Below, one piece after another: positions 22,010-30,800 of a DNA stretch of 61,123 nt. The notes beneath the pieces are model-generated. The model was not told the DNA's origin, searched no databases, and saw only the letters and a list, made by a program, of their open reading frames with translations. Made by a program: the position numbers and the translations under genes. The DNA comes from Chitinophaga pinensis (GTDB lineage Bacteria > Bacteroidota > Bacteroidia > Chitinophagales > UBA10324): the NCBI GenBank assembly GCA_945892775.1, contig CAMDDP010000012.1:1-61123 (forward strand). Reading direction: 5' to 3'. Numbering within the stretch: the first letter of the stretch is position 1; every line of letters starts with the position of its first letter.

Positions 22010-22410
22010 AACCATTTCTTGTCTTATCATTTATCTTTTTTTCCTTACTTGCTAAGGCACAAAACATAACAACAGTATTGCAGAATGGAAACATTTCTAT
22101 CACTCAAGATACAATGATAAAAGTGTTGATGGATTACACCCAATTCAATTCAACAAATAAATTAAATAAGGAGGGTTATCGAATTCAATTAACAAGCAGT
22201 AGCGTTCGTAAAAGCGTACTTGAACTGAAGGTGCAATTTTCAATCTTATTTCCTAATACAAAAGCTTATATCGAATATCAAAACCCCTCATTCAAATTGC
22301 GTGTAGGAGACTTTGAAACAAGAATAAGTGCCAATGCTTTTCAACAAGAAATAGTGCAAAAATTTCCAAATGCATTTATTGTTCGAGACTTTATCAATTT
22401 AGAAGAATAA
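22006..22410 (+). CDS. Secreted SPOR-like domain protein
   Basis: A 134-residue exported protein with a signal peptide ([19 protein letters not shown]) and a C-terminal region from about residue 56 that looks like a SPOR peptidoglycan-binding domain: GYRIQLTSSS, then a helix, KAYIEYQNPSFKLRVGDFETRISA and a last helix with strand. SPOR domains bind denuded glycan strands at division sites. The match is by pattern only. It overlaps deoC by 4 bp (ATGA), so it is translated from the secA-deoC message. Small SPOR proteins after deoC occur in other Bacteroidota as far as I recall. Confidence 0.68.
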   Translation: MKPFLVLSFIFFSLLAKAQNITTVLQNGNISITQDTMIKVLMDYTQFNSTNKLNKEGYRIQLTSSSVRKSVLELKVQFSILFPNTKAYIEYQNPSFKLRVGDFETRISANAFQQEIVQKFPNAFIVRDFINLEE

Positions 22411-22435
22411 TAAACATTTATTTTCAATAAAATAT

Positions 22436-22825
22436 TTACTCCGTAACCGGAATAATTATATCAAGTTCACCTGCTTTGTCTTTAATAACAACAGGAATTC
22501 CACCTTTAACAATTTGTGAAATTGCACTATCATATCCTACAGCGTACAAGTAATAATTTCCTCTTTTTAATCCTTCAAAATGAACATGTGGATCTTCACC
22601 GGATATCGAATCAGCAATTCCAGAATCATCGTAAACAGAAACATCTTGACCTGGAAAATCTTTTGCGTTGTATTTAATATATACAATAGCTCCAGGAATA
22701 GACATTATGTGATGTTTTGGAAAAGCAGCAATTTCGACAGCTCCTCCTAATCCAGCTTTTTTACAAGAAGAAAATAAGATGAAAAGTGCAATAAATGAGA
22801 TAAAAAAGAAATGAAAAATCTTCAT
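22436..22825 (-). CDS. Small lipoprotein, unknown function
   Basis: A 129-residue protein with a hydrophobic signal and a lipobox LFSSC with the lipidated Cys at 21. Two basic residues (KK) follow the Cys. The mature part has a beta-rich pattern (PGAIVYIKYNAKDFPGQDVSVYDDS, then HVHFEGLKRGNYYLYAVGYD), like a carboxypeptidase regulatory or transthyretin-like sandwich. I do not recognise a named family. Convergent with the SPOR-like gene; a TATATTTG box precedes it by 17 bp. Confidence 0.7.
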   Translation of the reverse strand: MKIFHFFFISFIALFILFSSCKKAGLGGAVEIAAFPKHHIMSIPGAIVYIKYNAKDFPGQDVSVYDDSGIADSISGEDPHVHFEGLKRGNYYLYAVGYDSAISQIVKGGIPVVIKDKAGELDIIIPVTE

Positions 22826-22842
22826 TATTATTTTTGAAACTA

Positions 22843-22850
22843 CAAATATA
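22843..22850 (-). promoter_or_regulatory. -7 box (TATATTTG) before small lipoprotein gene
   Basis: Minus-strand TATATTTG lies 17 bp before the ATG at 22825. No TTG at ideal distance. Confidence 0.4.
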
Positions 22851-23017
22851 TGATCTCAAAGACCAATTATAAACTAATTAAGCCCAGTTTAAGTGTTTCA
22901 TCGGGCGAATAATAAAAAATGCTTTAAAAATAAAATGGGTAGGTAAGAAAATATAAATCTATTTTTCATTACATTCTCTCATTTCATTAATATTGACCAA
23001 TCAAAAACTAAATTAAA

Positions 23018-24901
23018 ATGAAAAAACTTTACATCTCCTTACTGCTTATAGTATTATTAATTTCAGGAATCAATCACCAATCAAGTGCTTGTTATGCAAA
23101 TTTCACTCACACAAATGCTTGTGTTGGTGATACTGTTTGGTTTTATGCATTAGATTTAAGTGCAGTGCACTCATGGGATTTTGGCGATACAATCAGTGGA
23201 AATCCAAATACAGCTTATGATGATTCAGTATTTCATATTTACACTGCTCCCGGAACATATTATGTAACTCATTTTGACAATATTGGAGCTGAATGGGCTT
23301 TTGAATCTCAGGTTATTACTGTTGGGGCAACTTGTTTTCAGGCTGCATTTGATGCTCAATGTTCAGGTTCATTAACATTTAATTTTATAAATCAATCAAT
23401 TGGAAATAACCTGACTTACGAATGGACTTTCGGAGAACCTTCATCAGGGGCTAATGACACAAGTTTTTTACTGAATCCATATCACACCTATTCTTCTACC
23501 GGATCATATACTGTTACCCTCACAATTTCTAATGGCTCTCAAACAAATTCAGTTTCTCAAACAGTAAATGTTTATGCAAGTTGCATGAGTGCTTATATCA
23601 GTTATTTGTTGAATCCATGTGCAAATGACACAGCTCATTTTTATTATAATTTTTCGGGTGTTACCAATGTGCTTTGGAATTTTGGCGATCCTTCATCAGG
23701 TATCGCAAATACATCTACTGATTTAGTTCCAACTCATATTTATACTTCGCCAGGGTTATACGTTGGCTCAGTTATTTTTACAGATGGAGTATATACTGAT
23801 ACTCTTGCAGTAATAACCAATGTTGTTGACTGCAATGTTTTTCCTGCTGATGCAAACCGTGATGGACAAGTAACCGGTGAAGATATTTTTCCGATAGCTC
23901 TTTATTTTGGCGACACCGGTGTTGTAAGACCAAACGCTTCAATCAATTTCACTGCACAACCTTGCCCTGATTGGGGTAACATGTTCTCAGGTGGAATGTA
24001 TTTAAACGATATGGTAAATAAGAAAAATGCTGATTGCAATGGAGATGGAATAATAAATTCATTAGATGTACTTGCAATCACACAAAACATCGGACAGGTT
24101 TCATATCAACATAATATTCAATCACAAATGCAGCTGATTCCAAATCAAGCTCCTACAATGAAATTGGAATATATTGATTCTACAATTTGGGGTTGCAATA
24201 ATGCAACTGCTGTTTTATCATTCGGTGATGTTGGTGATACTGCCCGAAGTATTTATGGAGTTTGCGTTAGAATAAAATATTCTGATTTTCCAATTGAAGC
24301 AAATTCAATAACAGTAGAATTTAATAATTCATGGTTGGATTCAACAGGACTAAATAATCATATTTATCAATACTATAACGATATCACAAATCGTATTTTA
24401 ACAATTGTTATGGCAAGAACAAATCATATTGCCATTACCGGGTTAGGTGAAATAGCTAAGATTAATTTTTTTATAGGTTGCCCGGTTGTACAAAACAGAA
24501 CATTGTTTCCGTTAACAATGAAAATTTTATCTGATTCTAAAGTACTTAACAACAGTGTTTACTATCCAAGTTATTGGGGAAATGTTCAGAATTACATAAA
24601 TGTACATACAGTTGGCGATTCAACTTCACTGGATTTTAGTGGCGGAATAAATGAAATTTACAACAACAATATCCTAACACTTTATCCTTCGCCGGCAACT
24701 GAAAAATTATTAATTTCTTCAAAAGCAAATATTCTGGATGCAAAGTTGAAAGTTTTTGATGCTGCTGGAAAATTATTGTTTGAAAAAAATATGAGTGGAA
24801 TGAATTCATCAATTGATGTAAAGAATTTTGCTGCCGGAATTTATCTGCTTGAAGTGACTGATGGCTTGAATATTTACAGAAACAAATTTGTAAAACAGTA
24901 A
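23018..24901 (+). CDS. T9SS cargo: PKD domains, dockerin-like repeats, possible cohesin-like domain
   Basis: A 627-residue secreted protein. Order: signal peptide (1-25), three PKD-like modules (about 28-102, 106-186, 189-266; each with a W-x-FG-D/E-P core), two EF-hand-like dockerin loops DANRDGQVTGED (278-289) and DCNGDGIINSLD (339-350), a beta domain with some cohesin features (about 379-490), and a T9SS type A sorting domain (about 553-627: LYPSPATEKLLIS ... GIYLLEV). Spacing of the dockerin loops (about 60 residues) is wider than in clostridial dockerins (about 30). It would be exported by Sec, then T9SS, and anchored or released with calcium bound. It is the first of three consecutive large surface proteins. 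Its stop is in frame with the next gene, 57 bp on. Confidence 0.8.
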   Translation: MKKLYISLLLIVLLISGINHQSSACYANFTHTNACVGDTVWFYALDLSAVHSWDFGDTISGNPNTAYDDSVFHIYTAPGTYYVTHFDNIGAEWAFESQVITVGATCFQAAFDAQCSGSLTFNFINQSIGNNLTYEWTFGEPSSGANDTSFLLNPYHTYSSTGSYTVTLTISNGSQTNSVSQTVNVYASCMSAYISYLLNPCANDTAHFYYNFSGVTNVLWNFGDPSSGIANTSTDLVPTHIYTSPGLYVGSVIFTDGVYTDTLAVITNVVDCNVFPADANRDGQVTGEDIFPIALYFGDTGVVRPNASINFTAQPCPDWGNMFSGGMYLNDMVNKKNADCNGDGIINSLDVLAITQNIGQVSYQHNIQSQMQLIPNQAPTMKLEYIDSTIWGCNNATAVLSFGDVGDTARSIYGVCVRIKYSDFPIEANSITVEFNNSWLDSTGLNNHIYQYYNDITNRILTIVMARTNHIAITGLGEIAKINFFIGCPVVQNRTLFPLTMKILSDSKVLNNSVYYPSYWGNVQNYINVHTVGDSTSLDFSGGINEIYNNNILTLYPSPATEKLLISSKANILDAKLKVFDAAGKLLFEKNMSGMNSSIDVKNFAAGIYLLEVTDGLNIYRNKFVKQ

Positions 24902-24958
24902 CTAACTCTGTTTAAAATAAACCACATAAAAAGAAATCTGAATAAAATTTTTACTGCA

Positions 24959-27739
24959 GTGATTTTCTGCATTGCTTCATTATCGTTTTCGCAAAACGGA
25001 TTTGCGCAAATAACTGCTTCGTTCATAGTTGGCGGTTCTAATATGCAATGTCTTGGAAACACGGTTAGCTTTATTGATCAAAGCACTGGTAACCCTGTTG
25101 CATGGAATTGGTCATTCCCCACAGGAATGCCAACCACCTCAACCCAACAAAACCCTGTTGTAATTTTAAATATCCCCGGAATTTTTGATGCTACCTTAAT
25201 TGTTACAGATGCAGGTGGTAATTCAGACACATTAACTATTCAGGGAGTTATAAATGTTGATTTTGTTTCGGTTGCTGCAACTTGGATTGATGCATTGTGC
25301 GGAAATAACATTGGAAGCATAACTACCGCAGTAAATGGAGGATTTGCTCCTTTCAATTATTACTGGAACAATGGTGCAACTTCACCTAATCTTACGAATC
25401 TTACGGCAGGCACATATACTCTAGTTGTAGTGGATGCAATGGGTTGTATGTCACCTCAAATTACGGTAACAATACAAAGCACCGGAGTATTTTCATTACT
25501 TGAATCTCATTGGGATGCCACTTGCGGAAATAATGATGGTATAATTGATTTGACAAATCAAGGCGGAGTTGGCCCATTTACTTATACATGGAGCAATGGG
25601 GCAACAACTGAAGACCAATTGAATCTTTCTGCCGGAATATATGATGTTACAGTAACTAATTCATTTGGTTGTTTTAACAGCACCACCATAATTATAGGAA
25701 CCATTAATGGTCCTACACTTACATCAAGTTCATTGAGTTCAACATGTGGAAACTCAAATGGAAGCATTGATTTAATTCCTTCAGGTGGTGTTCCACCGTA
25801 TATTTATTTGTGGAGTAATGGAGCTACAACAGAAGATGTATCATCACTTTCAGCCGGGTTTTATAATGTTACAGTAAGTGATCAAAATTCTTGTCAGGGA
25901 TTCGCAAGCATTGCTGTTTCGGATTCAAATCTATTGACCGTAACTTCTGTAATGACCAATCCCTCATGTGGAAACAGCGGAAATATTTCTTTGACACTAA
26001 ATGGCGGAACGCTCCCTTATACCTATTTATGGAGCAATGGCAGCACATCAAGTTCACTAACAAATGTACAGGCCGGGGTATACATAGTAACTGTAACTGA
26101 GGCAACAGGCTGCTCACTGATTCAAAATTTCAACGCCACATTTTATTCTTATGTATACATGAATTCAACCACACCAAATTGTTCAAACAACGGTGCAATT
26201 ACAGCAACTCCTATGGGTGTGAATGCGCCTTATACTTATTTATGGAACAACAGCGAAATCACTCAAACTTTAACAGGATTGGCTCCGGGTAATTATTCTG
26301 TGACTGTAACCGACAGCGCCGGCTGTGTGACTACCGGTCAAACTTTTCTGACCACTTCCTGTAACAATATTATTGAAGGAATAGCTTTTAACGACCTTAA
26401 TTCAAATTGCATTCAGGATTCAGGTGAAGTGGCTGTGCAGGGAATAGTTTTAACAGCCTCCAATGGTTTTGCAAATTATTTTGCTTACACTAATTACGAT
26501 GGTTATTATCAAATCCCTATTGGTTCATCTGGCAACTTCACGCTTACCGCATCAAACACCAATCTTATCTGTGGAAATTTATATGCCTGTACTGCTACTT
26601 CGCAAATTTTTTTTCCTGCTGTAGGCGATACTTCTTCAAACAATAATTTTGGATTTGTTACAACAGGTGCCAACTTTGATTTGAGGTTACATCCTGGATG
26701 GAGTTCTGCCAACCCGGGCTTTGACAAGCATTTTTGGATTTTATATTTTAATGCTTCTCCTATTTCATTTAACGATACAGCAACAGTTGTATTTACTTAC
26801 GATTCTAATCTGATTTACTTTGATAGCATTGCTCCGTTTCCTGTTCATGATTTAGCTAATCACACTCTGACATGGGAGGTTGCAAATGTTCCGAATCCGA
26901 TTTACATCTGGCCTGATCGATTACACGCCTTCTTTCATACGCCGGCTTCATTACCTGTAGGCACTTTAATACAAAGCGATTTTGATATTTACCCAACCAT
27001 TGATGATTGCAATGCTTCTAATAATCATCAGCATTATTCCGAAACTTTAACCGGTTCATTGGACCCAAACTCAAAAGAGGTTTACCTGGAAGGAAATATT
27101 CAGGATGATAGCTCAGTTCTTTACTATACCATAAATTTCCAAAATACCGGAAACGACACAACTAATTTTATCATATTAAAAGATACTTTGTCTTTATATC
27201 TTGACCCAACTACTGTTGAGAATATTTCTTCAAGTCATCCTTATCAATCGTTTGATATTTCCGGAACAGGAATTTTAACCTGGGTGTTTAACCCAATACT
27301 TTTAGTTGATAGTGCAACAAATGAACCTGAGAGTAAAGGCTTTGTAAAATTCAAAATCAAAAGAAGACCAAATCTTCCTTATGGAGCATACATTTATAAT
27401 ACTGCTTCCATTTATTTTGATTACAACAGTGCGGTTGTAACAAACACCGTGAATACTCACCTTGTTTGGTTTTCAGTAAATAACATTTCAAATGAGAACA
27501 TTTCCGTTTCGGCATATCCGAATCCTTCCACAAATGAAACTTCGATAAAAGTTAATGGTGTGAATGAAAAGTTTGATTTCTGCTTAAGTAATGTTTTAGG
27601 AAAAAAAGTTATGGAATTAAATTCCCTTATCAATCAACAATTTACATTTGAACGCAACGGTTTACCATCAGGTATTTATTTCTTTACTATTTCAGTTAAA
27701 GGAAAATCAATAGCAAATGGTAAAATAGTGATTGATTAA
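24959..27739 (+). CDS. T9SS cargo: PKD, five SprB repeats, SdrD-B-like domain, DUF7619-like, sorting domain
   Basis: A 926-residue surface protein. After a signal segment ending SFSQNGFAQ come a PKD-like module (about 18-100), five SprB repeats of about 72 residues (about 100-470, each with a Cys near the start and a PYTYLWSNG-like core), an SdrD-B/Cna-B-like sandwich (IEGIAFNDLNSNCIQDSGE), a large beta region with GSLDPNSKEVYLEG and NTASIYFDYNSAVVTNTV, typical of DUF7619 modules, and a T9SS sorting domain (about 850-926). The only in-frame start codon that leaves the hydrophobic core is GTG at 24959. Upstream the frame reads IKRNLNKIFTAV from an ATA at 24926, exactly what a normal signal peptide would look like if the ATA were ATG. 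The true start is therefore uncertain. It is probably co-transcribed with the previous gene and ended by a strong terminator. Confidence 0.8.
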   Translation: MIFCIASLSFSQNGFAQITASFIVGGSNMQCLGNTVSFIDQSTGNPVAWNWSFPTGMPTTSTQQNPVVILNIPGIFDATLIVTDAGGNSDTLTIQGVINVDFVSVAATWIDALCGNNIGSITTAVNGGFAPFNYYWNNGATSPNLTNLTAGTYTLVVVDAMGCMSPQITVTIQSTGVFSLLESHWDATCGNNDGIIDLTNQGGVGPFTYTWSNGATTEDQLNLSAGIYDVTVTNSFGCFNSTTIIIGTINGPTLTSSSLSSTCGNSNGSIDLIPSGGVPPYIYLWSNGATTEDVSSLSAGFYNVTVSDQNSCQGFASIAVSDSNLLTVTSVMTNPSCGNSGNISLTLNGGTLPYTYLWSNGSTSSSLTNVQAGVYIVTVTEATGCSLIQNFNATFYSYVYMNSTTPNCSNNGAITATPMGVNAPYTYLWNNSEITQTLTGLAPGNYSVTVTDSAGCVTTGQTFLTTSCNNIIEGIAFNDLNSNCIQDSGEVAVQGIVLTASNGFANYFAYTNYDGYYQIPIGSSGNFTLTASNTNLICGNLYACTATSQIFFPAVGDTSSNNNFGFVTTGANFDLRLHPGWSSANPGFDKHFWILYFNASPISFNDTATVVFTYDSNLIYFDSIAPFPVHDLANHTLTWEVANVPNPIYIWPDRLHAFFHTPASLPVGTLIQSDFDIYPTIDDCNASNNHQHYSETLTGSLDPNSKEVYLEGNIQDDSSVLYYTINFQNTGNDTTNFIILKDTLSLYLDPTTVENISSSHPYQSFDISGTGILTWVFNPILLVDSATNEPESKGFVKFKIKRRPNLPYGAYIYNTASIYFDYNSAVVTNTVNTHLVWFSVNNISNENISVSAYPNPSTNETSIKVNGVNEKFDFCLSNVLGKKVMELNSLINQQFTFERNGLPSGIYFFTISVKGKSIANGKIVID

Positions 27740-27768
27740 ATAATAAAATAATTATCAGGCTTTTTAAT

Positions 27769-27805
27769 AGGCTGCATCCTTTCCGATGCAGCCTGTTTTA
27801 TTTTT
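27769..27805 (+). terminator. Rho-independent terminator after SprB-repeat gene
   Basis: AGGCTGCATC and GATGCAGCCT form a perfect 10-bp GC-rich stem with a 6-nt loop, followed by GTTTTATTTTT. It lies 30 bp after the stop at 27739. Confidence 0.88.
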
Positions 27806-27826
27806 CTTAATACTCATCATTCAATC

Positions 27827-27834
27827 TACTTTCG
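27827..27834 (+). promoter_or_regulatory. Variant -7 box (TACTTTCG) before propeller gene
   Basis: TACTTTCG lies 18 bp before the ATG at 27853, right after the upstream terminator. It differs in one base from TAnnTTTG and is followed by CC, like the copy at 36453. Confidence 0.4.
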
Positions 27835-27852
27835 CCAAATCAAATTTTTTCG

Positions 27853-30800
27853 ATGAAAAAAATACTATTTGCATTTTTCTGCTTAACAAACTTTACTCTT
27901 AACGCTCAAACTCCATATTCAACCATTCCCTTAAAAGGTGGAGAACCTGAATGGATTCAATTGATGTTTCAGCCCGATGCAGATCCGGGAATGGTATCAG
28001 AAAAGTTCAAATCCTATTTTAAAACACATCCATTTGAAAAGAATTATTACACGCAATATTATAAGCATTGGATGATGCTGCATGCAAGAGATAATAATGG
28101 TTCATTATTCAATTTACCATTGGATGATACAAAATTTAATCAAACACAATATTTAGAAAACTCCAAACAAACAGCATTAGAAAAAGCTGCCAACTGGCAA
28201 TGTATTGGTCCATTCGATTTTGATAAAGAAGCATCAAGCGCCAGCTATGCAGCTGGTGCCGCACATGTATATACCACTGAACAATCTTTTTCAAACCCAA
28301 ATATTTTATTTGCAGGAACATCCAATGCAGGAGTTTGGAAAAGCATAAATAAAGGGAGCAATTGGGTGAACATGACAAAAGACATGATGCTTGGAACTGT
28401 ACTAGCAATAGAAATTGATCGTACAAATCCGGATATAGTTTATTTCGGAGGAGCTGGAAAAGTTTATAAAACAACTAATGGGGGTACAACCTGGAATCAA
28501 ACAGGCGACGCAACATTTAATTCGTCATCAAAAACCATCAGAGACATTGTTCAATCTCCTGTAAATTCAAATGAATTATGGATGGCCGCCGATCAGGGGC
28601 TATATCATACAACAGATGGTGGAATCAATTGGATTCAAATGTATACTAGTGCATGGAAGGAAATTGAAATACACCCGACTAACTCGCTAATAATGTATGC
28701 GATAAAAATGACCGGAGTTAAAACTGAATTTTACAAATCAATTGATGGCGGACAAACTTTTATAAATATCGTAAATGGTTATCCTTCAGCTGTTTCGCCT
28801 GATGAACAAAAACGAACTGAAATTGCAGTTACACCTGCAGCGCCAAACATTATTTATGCTTTGGCAACAGGCGAAGCCGATGGCGGTTCCGGATTATATG
28901 GAATCTATGTAAGTCACGATGCTGGTGAAAGCTGGGCTTTTCAATGTTGTGGTACTGGCCCCGGCGGAGTTCCTGATACAGGAACAAACAAAAATTTATG
29001 TGGTTGGGATGATCATGGTGGAGATGATGGCGGGCAATGGTATTACGATTTAGCTTTAGAAGTTTCGCCCTTCGATTCAAATGAGGTTCATGTTGGTGCT
29101 GTTAATCATTGGATCAGTTATGATGGCGGAGTCAATTGGGTTTGTCCTTCAAAATGGAGTCATTCAGAAAAAATTAATTATGTGCATGCTGATATTCACG
29201 ACATTCATTTTTATGACAATGATTGGTGGATTAGCTGCGACGGAGGAATTTTTTATTCGCACTCACAAGGCGACACTTTTAATCGTAAACAATTTGGAAT
29301 TGCAGGAACAGATTTCTGGGGATTTGGAATGGGAGAATGGGAAGGAAATGAAGTAATGGTTGGTGGTACTTACCATAACGGAACATTACTGCGCGATTTC
29401 AATACCTATACCAATGACTGGCTCAGCACAATGGGTGGAGATAATGTTTTAGGTGCTGTGAATTATGGCGACTCGAGAATTATTTATTCTGATTATGGCC
29501 GACATAAGCTTTCAGGTGACCGGACTGTTGACTTATCAAGCCTTGGTACTGCTATGCTACCGAATAATTCTTACATCGTTGGTGAAGCTGGTGATTTTGA
29601 ATTTCATCCGAATCTTTTTAACACAATTTATATTGGCAGAGATTCTTCCATTTGGAAATCAGATGACCAGGGCGCTACTTATACTTTACTTCATAATTTC
29701 GAAGGAGGACAAATAACTTCCATTGAAGTTGCTCCTACCAATCCAGATTTTATTTATGCTTGTTATTATTTAAATTATAACGGAAGCAAAAAGATTTACA
29801 AGTCAACTGATGCAGGCCAAACCTGGAATGATATAACTCCATCAAATACTGTTTTGAATAATTCTTTTGCCGCTCCATATGATATTGCAGTAAGCAGCAG
29901 TAATGAAAATGAATTATGGATTGTTCGAACAGAACAAAGTTCCAGTTTGAATAATTTAGACGGATATAAAGTTTTTAAAACTATTGATGGTGGTAGCAAT
30001 TGGATAAATCTTACAACAGCAGTGCTTAACGGAGAATATCTTACTTGCATAGAACATCAACGCGGTACTGATGGCGGAATTTATATTGGAACCCGAAGAG
30101 CAGTTTACTATCGCAACAACACAATACCTGATTGGGTGCTGTATAACAGCGGCTTACCTGTTAGTATTGGAAGCACACAAGTTTTAATTGATTATAAAGA
30201 AGGAAAAGTAATTAATGGTACTGACCGAAGTGTATGGGAATCGCCACTGTATGAATCATCGCTCCCACAAGCAACAATTTCTGCCGATAAAAATGTAAGC
30301 CATTGTACCCGCGACACCATTTTCTTTCATGACCACTCTAATATGTTAGAACCAAGTACGACTAATTGGAGTTTTCCTGGCGGAAATCCTTCTTCGTCTA
30401 ATATTCGCAATCCAAAAGTTGTTTATTCAAATCCAGGCACCTATTCAGTTGAGTTAACAGTTTCTAATGGTGCCGGTACTTCTACACAAACACTTACTGA
30501 TTTCATCACCGTTTATAATGAATGTAATGCTGACACAGTGCCAGGCTATTGTTTAAGTCTCGATGGATCGGATGCAAAAGCTGTTGGCCCATCATTGAAT
30601 CTTAATTCAAATACGGTTACTTATTCCGCATGGATTAAACCAATAGGTCAGCAAATAGATTGGGGTGGAATTATTTTTTGTCGTGGTGGAAGCACTACTT
30701 CGGGCGTTAGTATAAAAGATGACAATGAAATCAGGATTCACTGGAATGGTGATGAATGGTGGTGGAGCAGCGGGCTTTTTGTAACAGATAACGAATGGTC

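Noticed and set aside
25260-26370. Regular repeats about 215 bp apart, possibly CRISPR-like
   Set aside because: They are degenerate coding repeats (SprB modules) that conserve protein and not DNA sequence; no short direct repeats with unique spacers are present.
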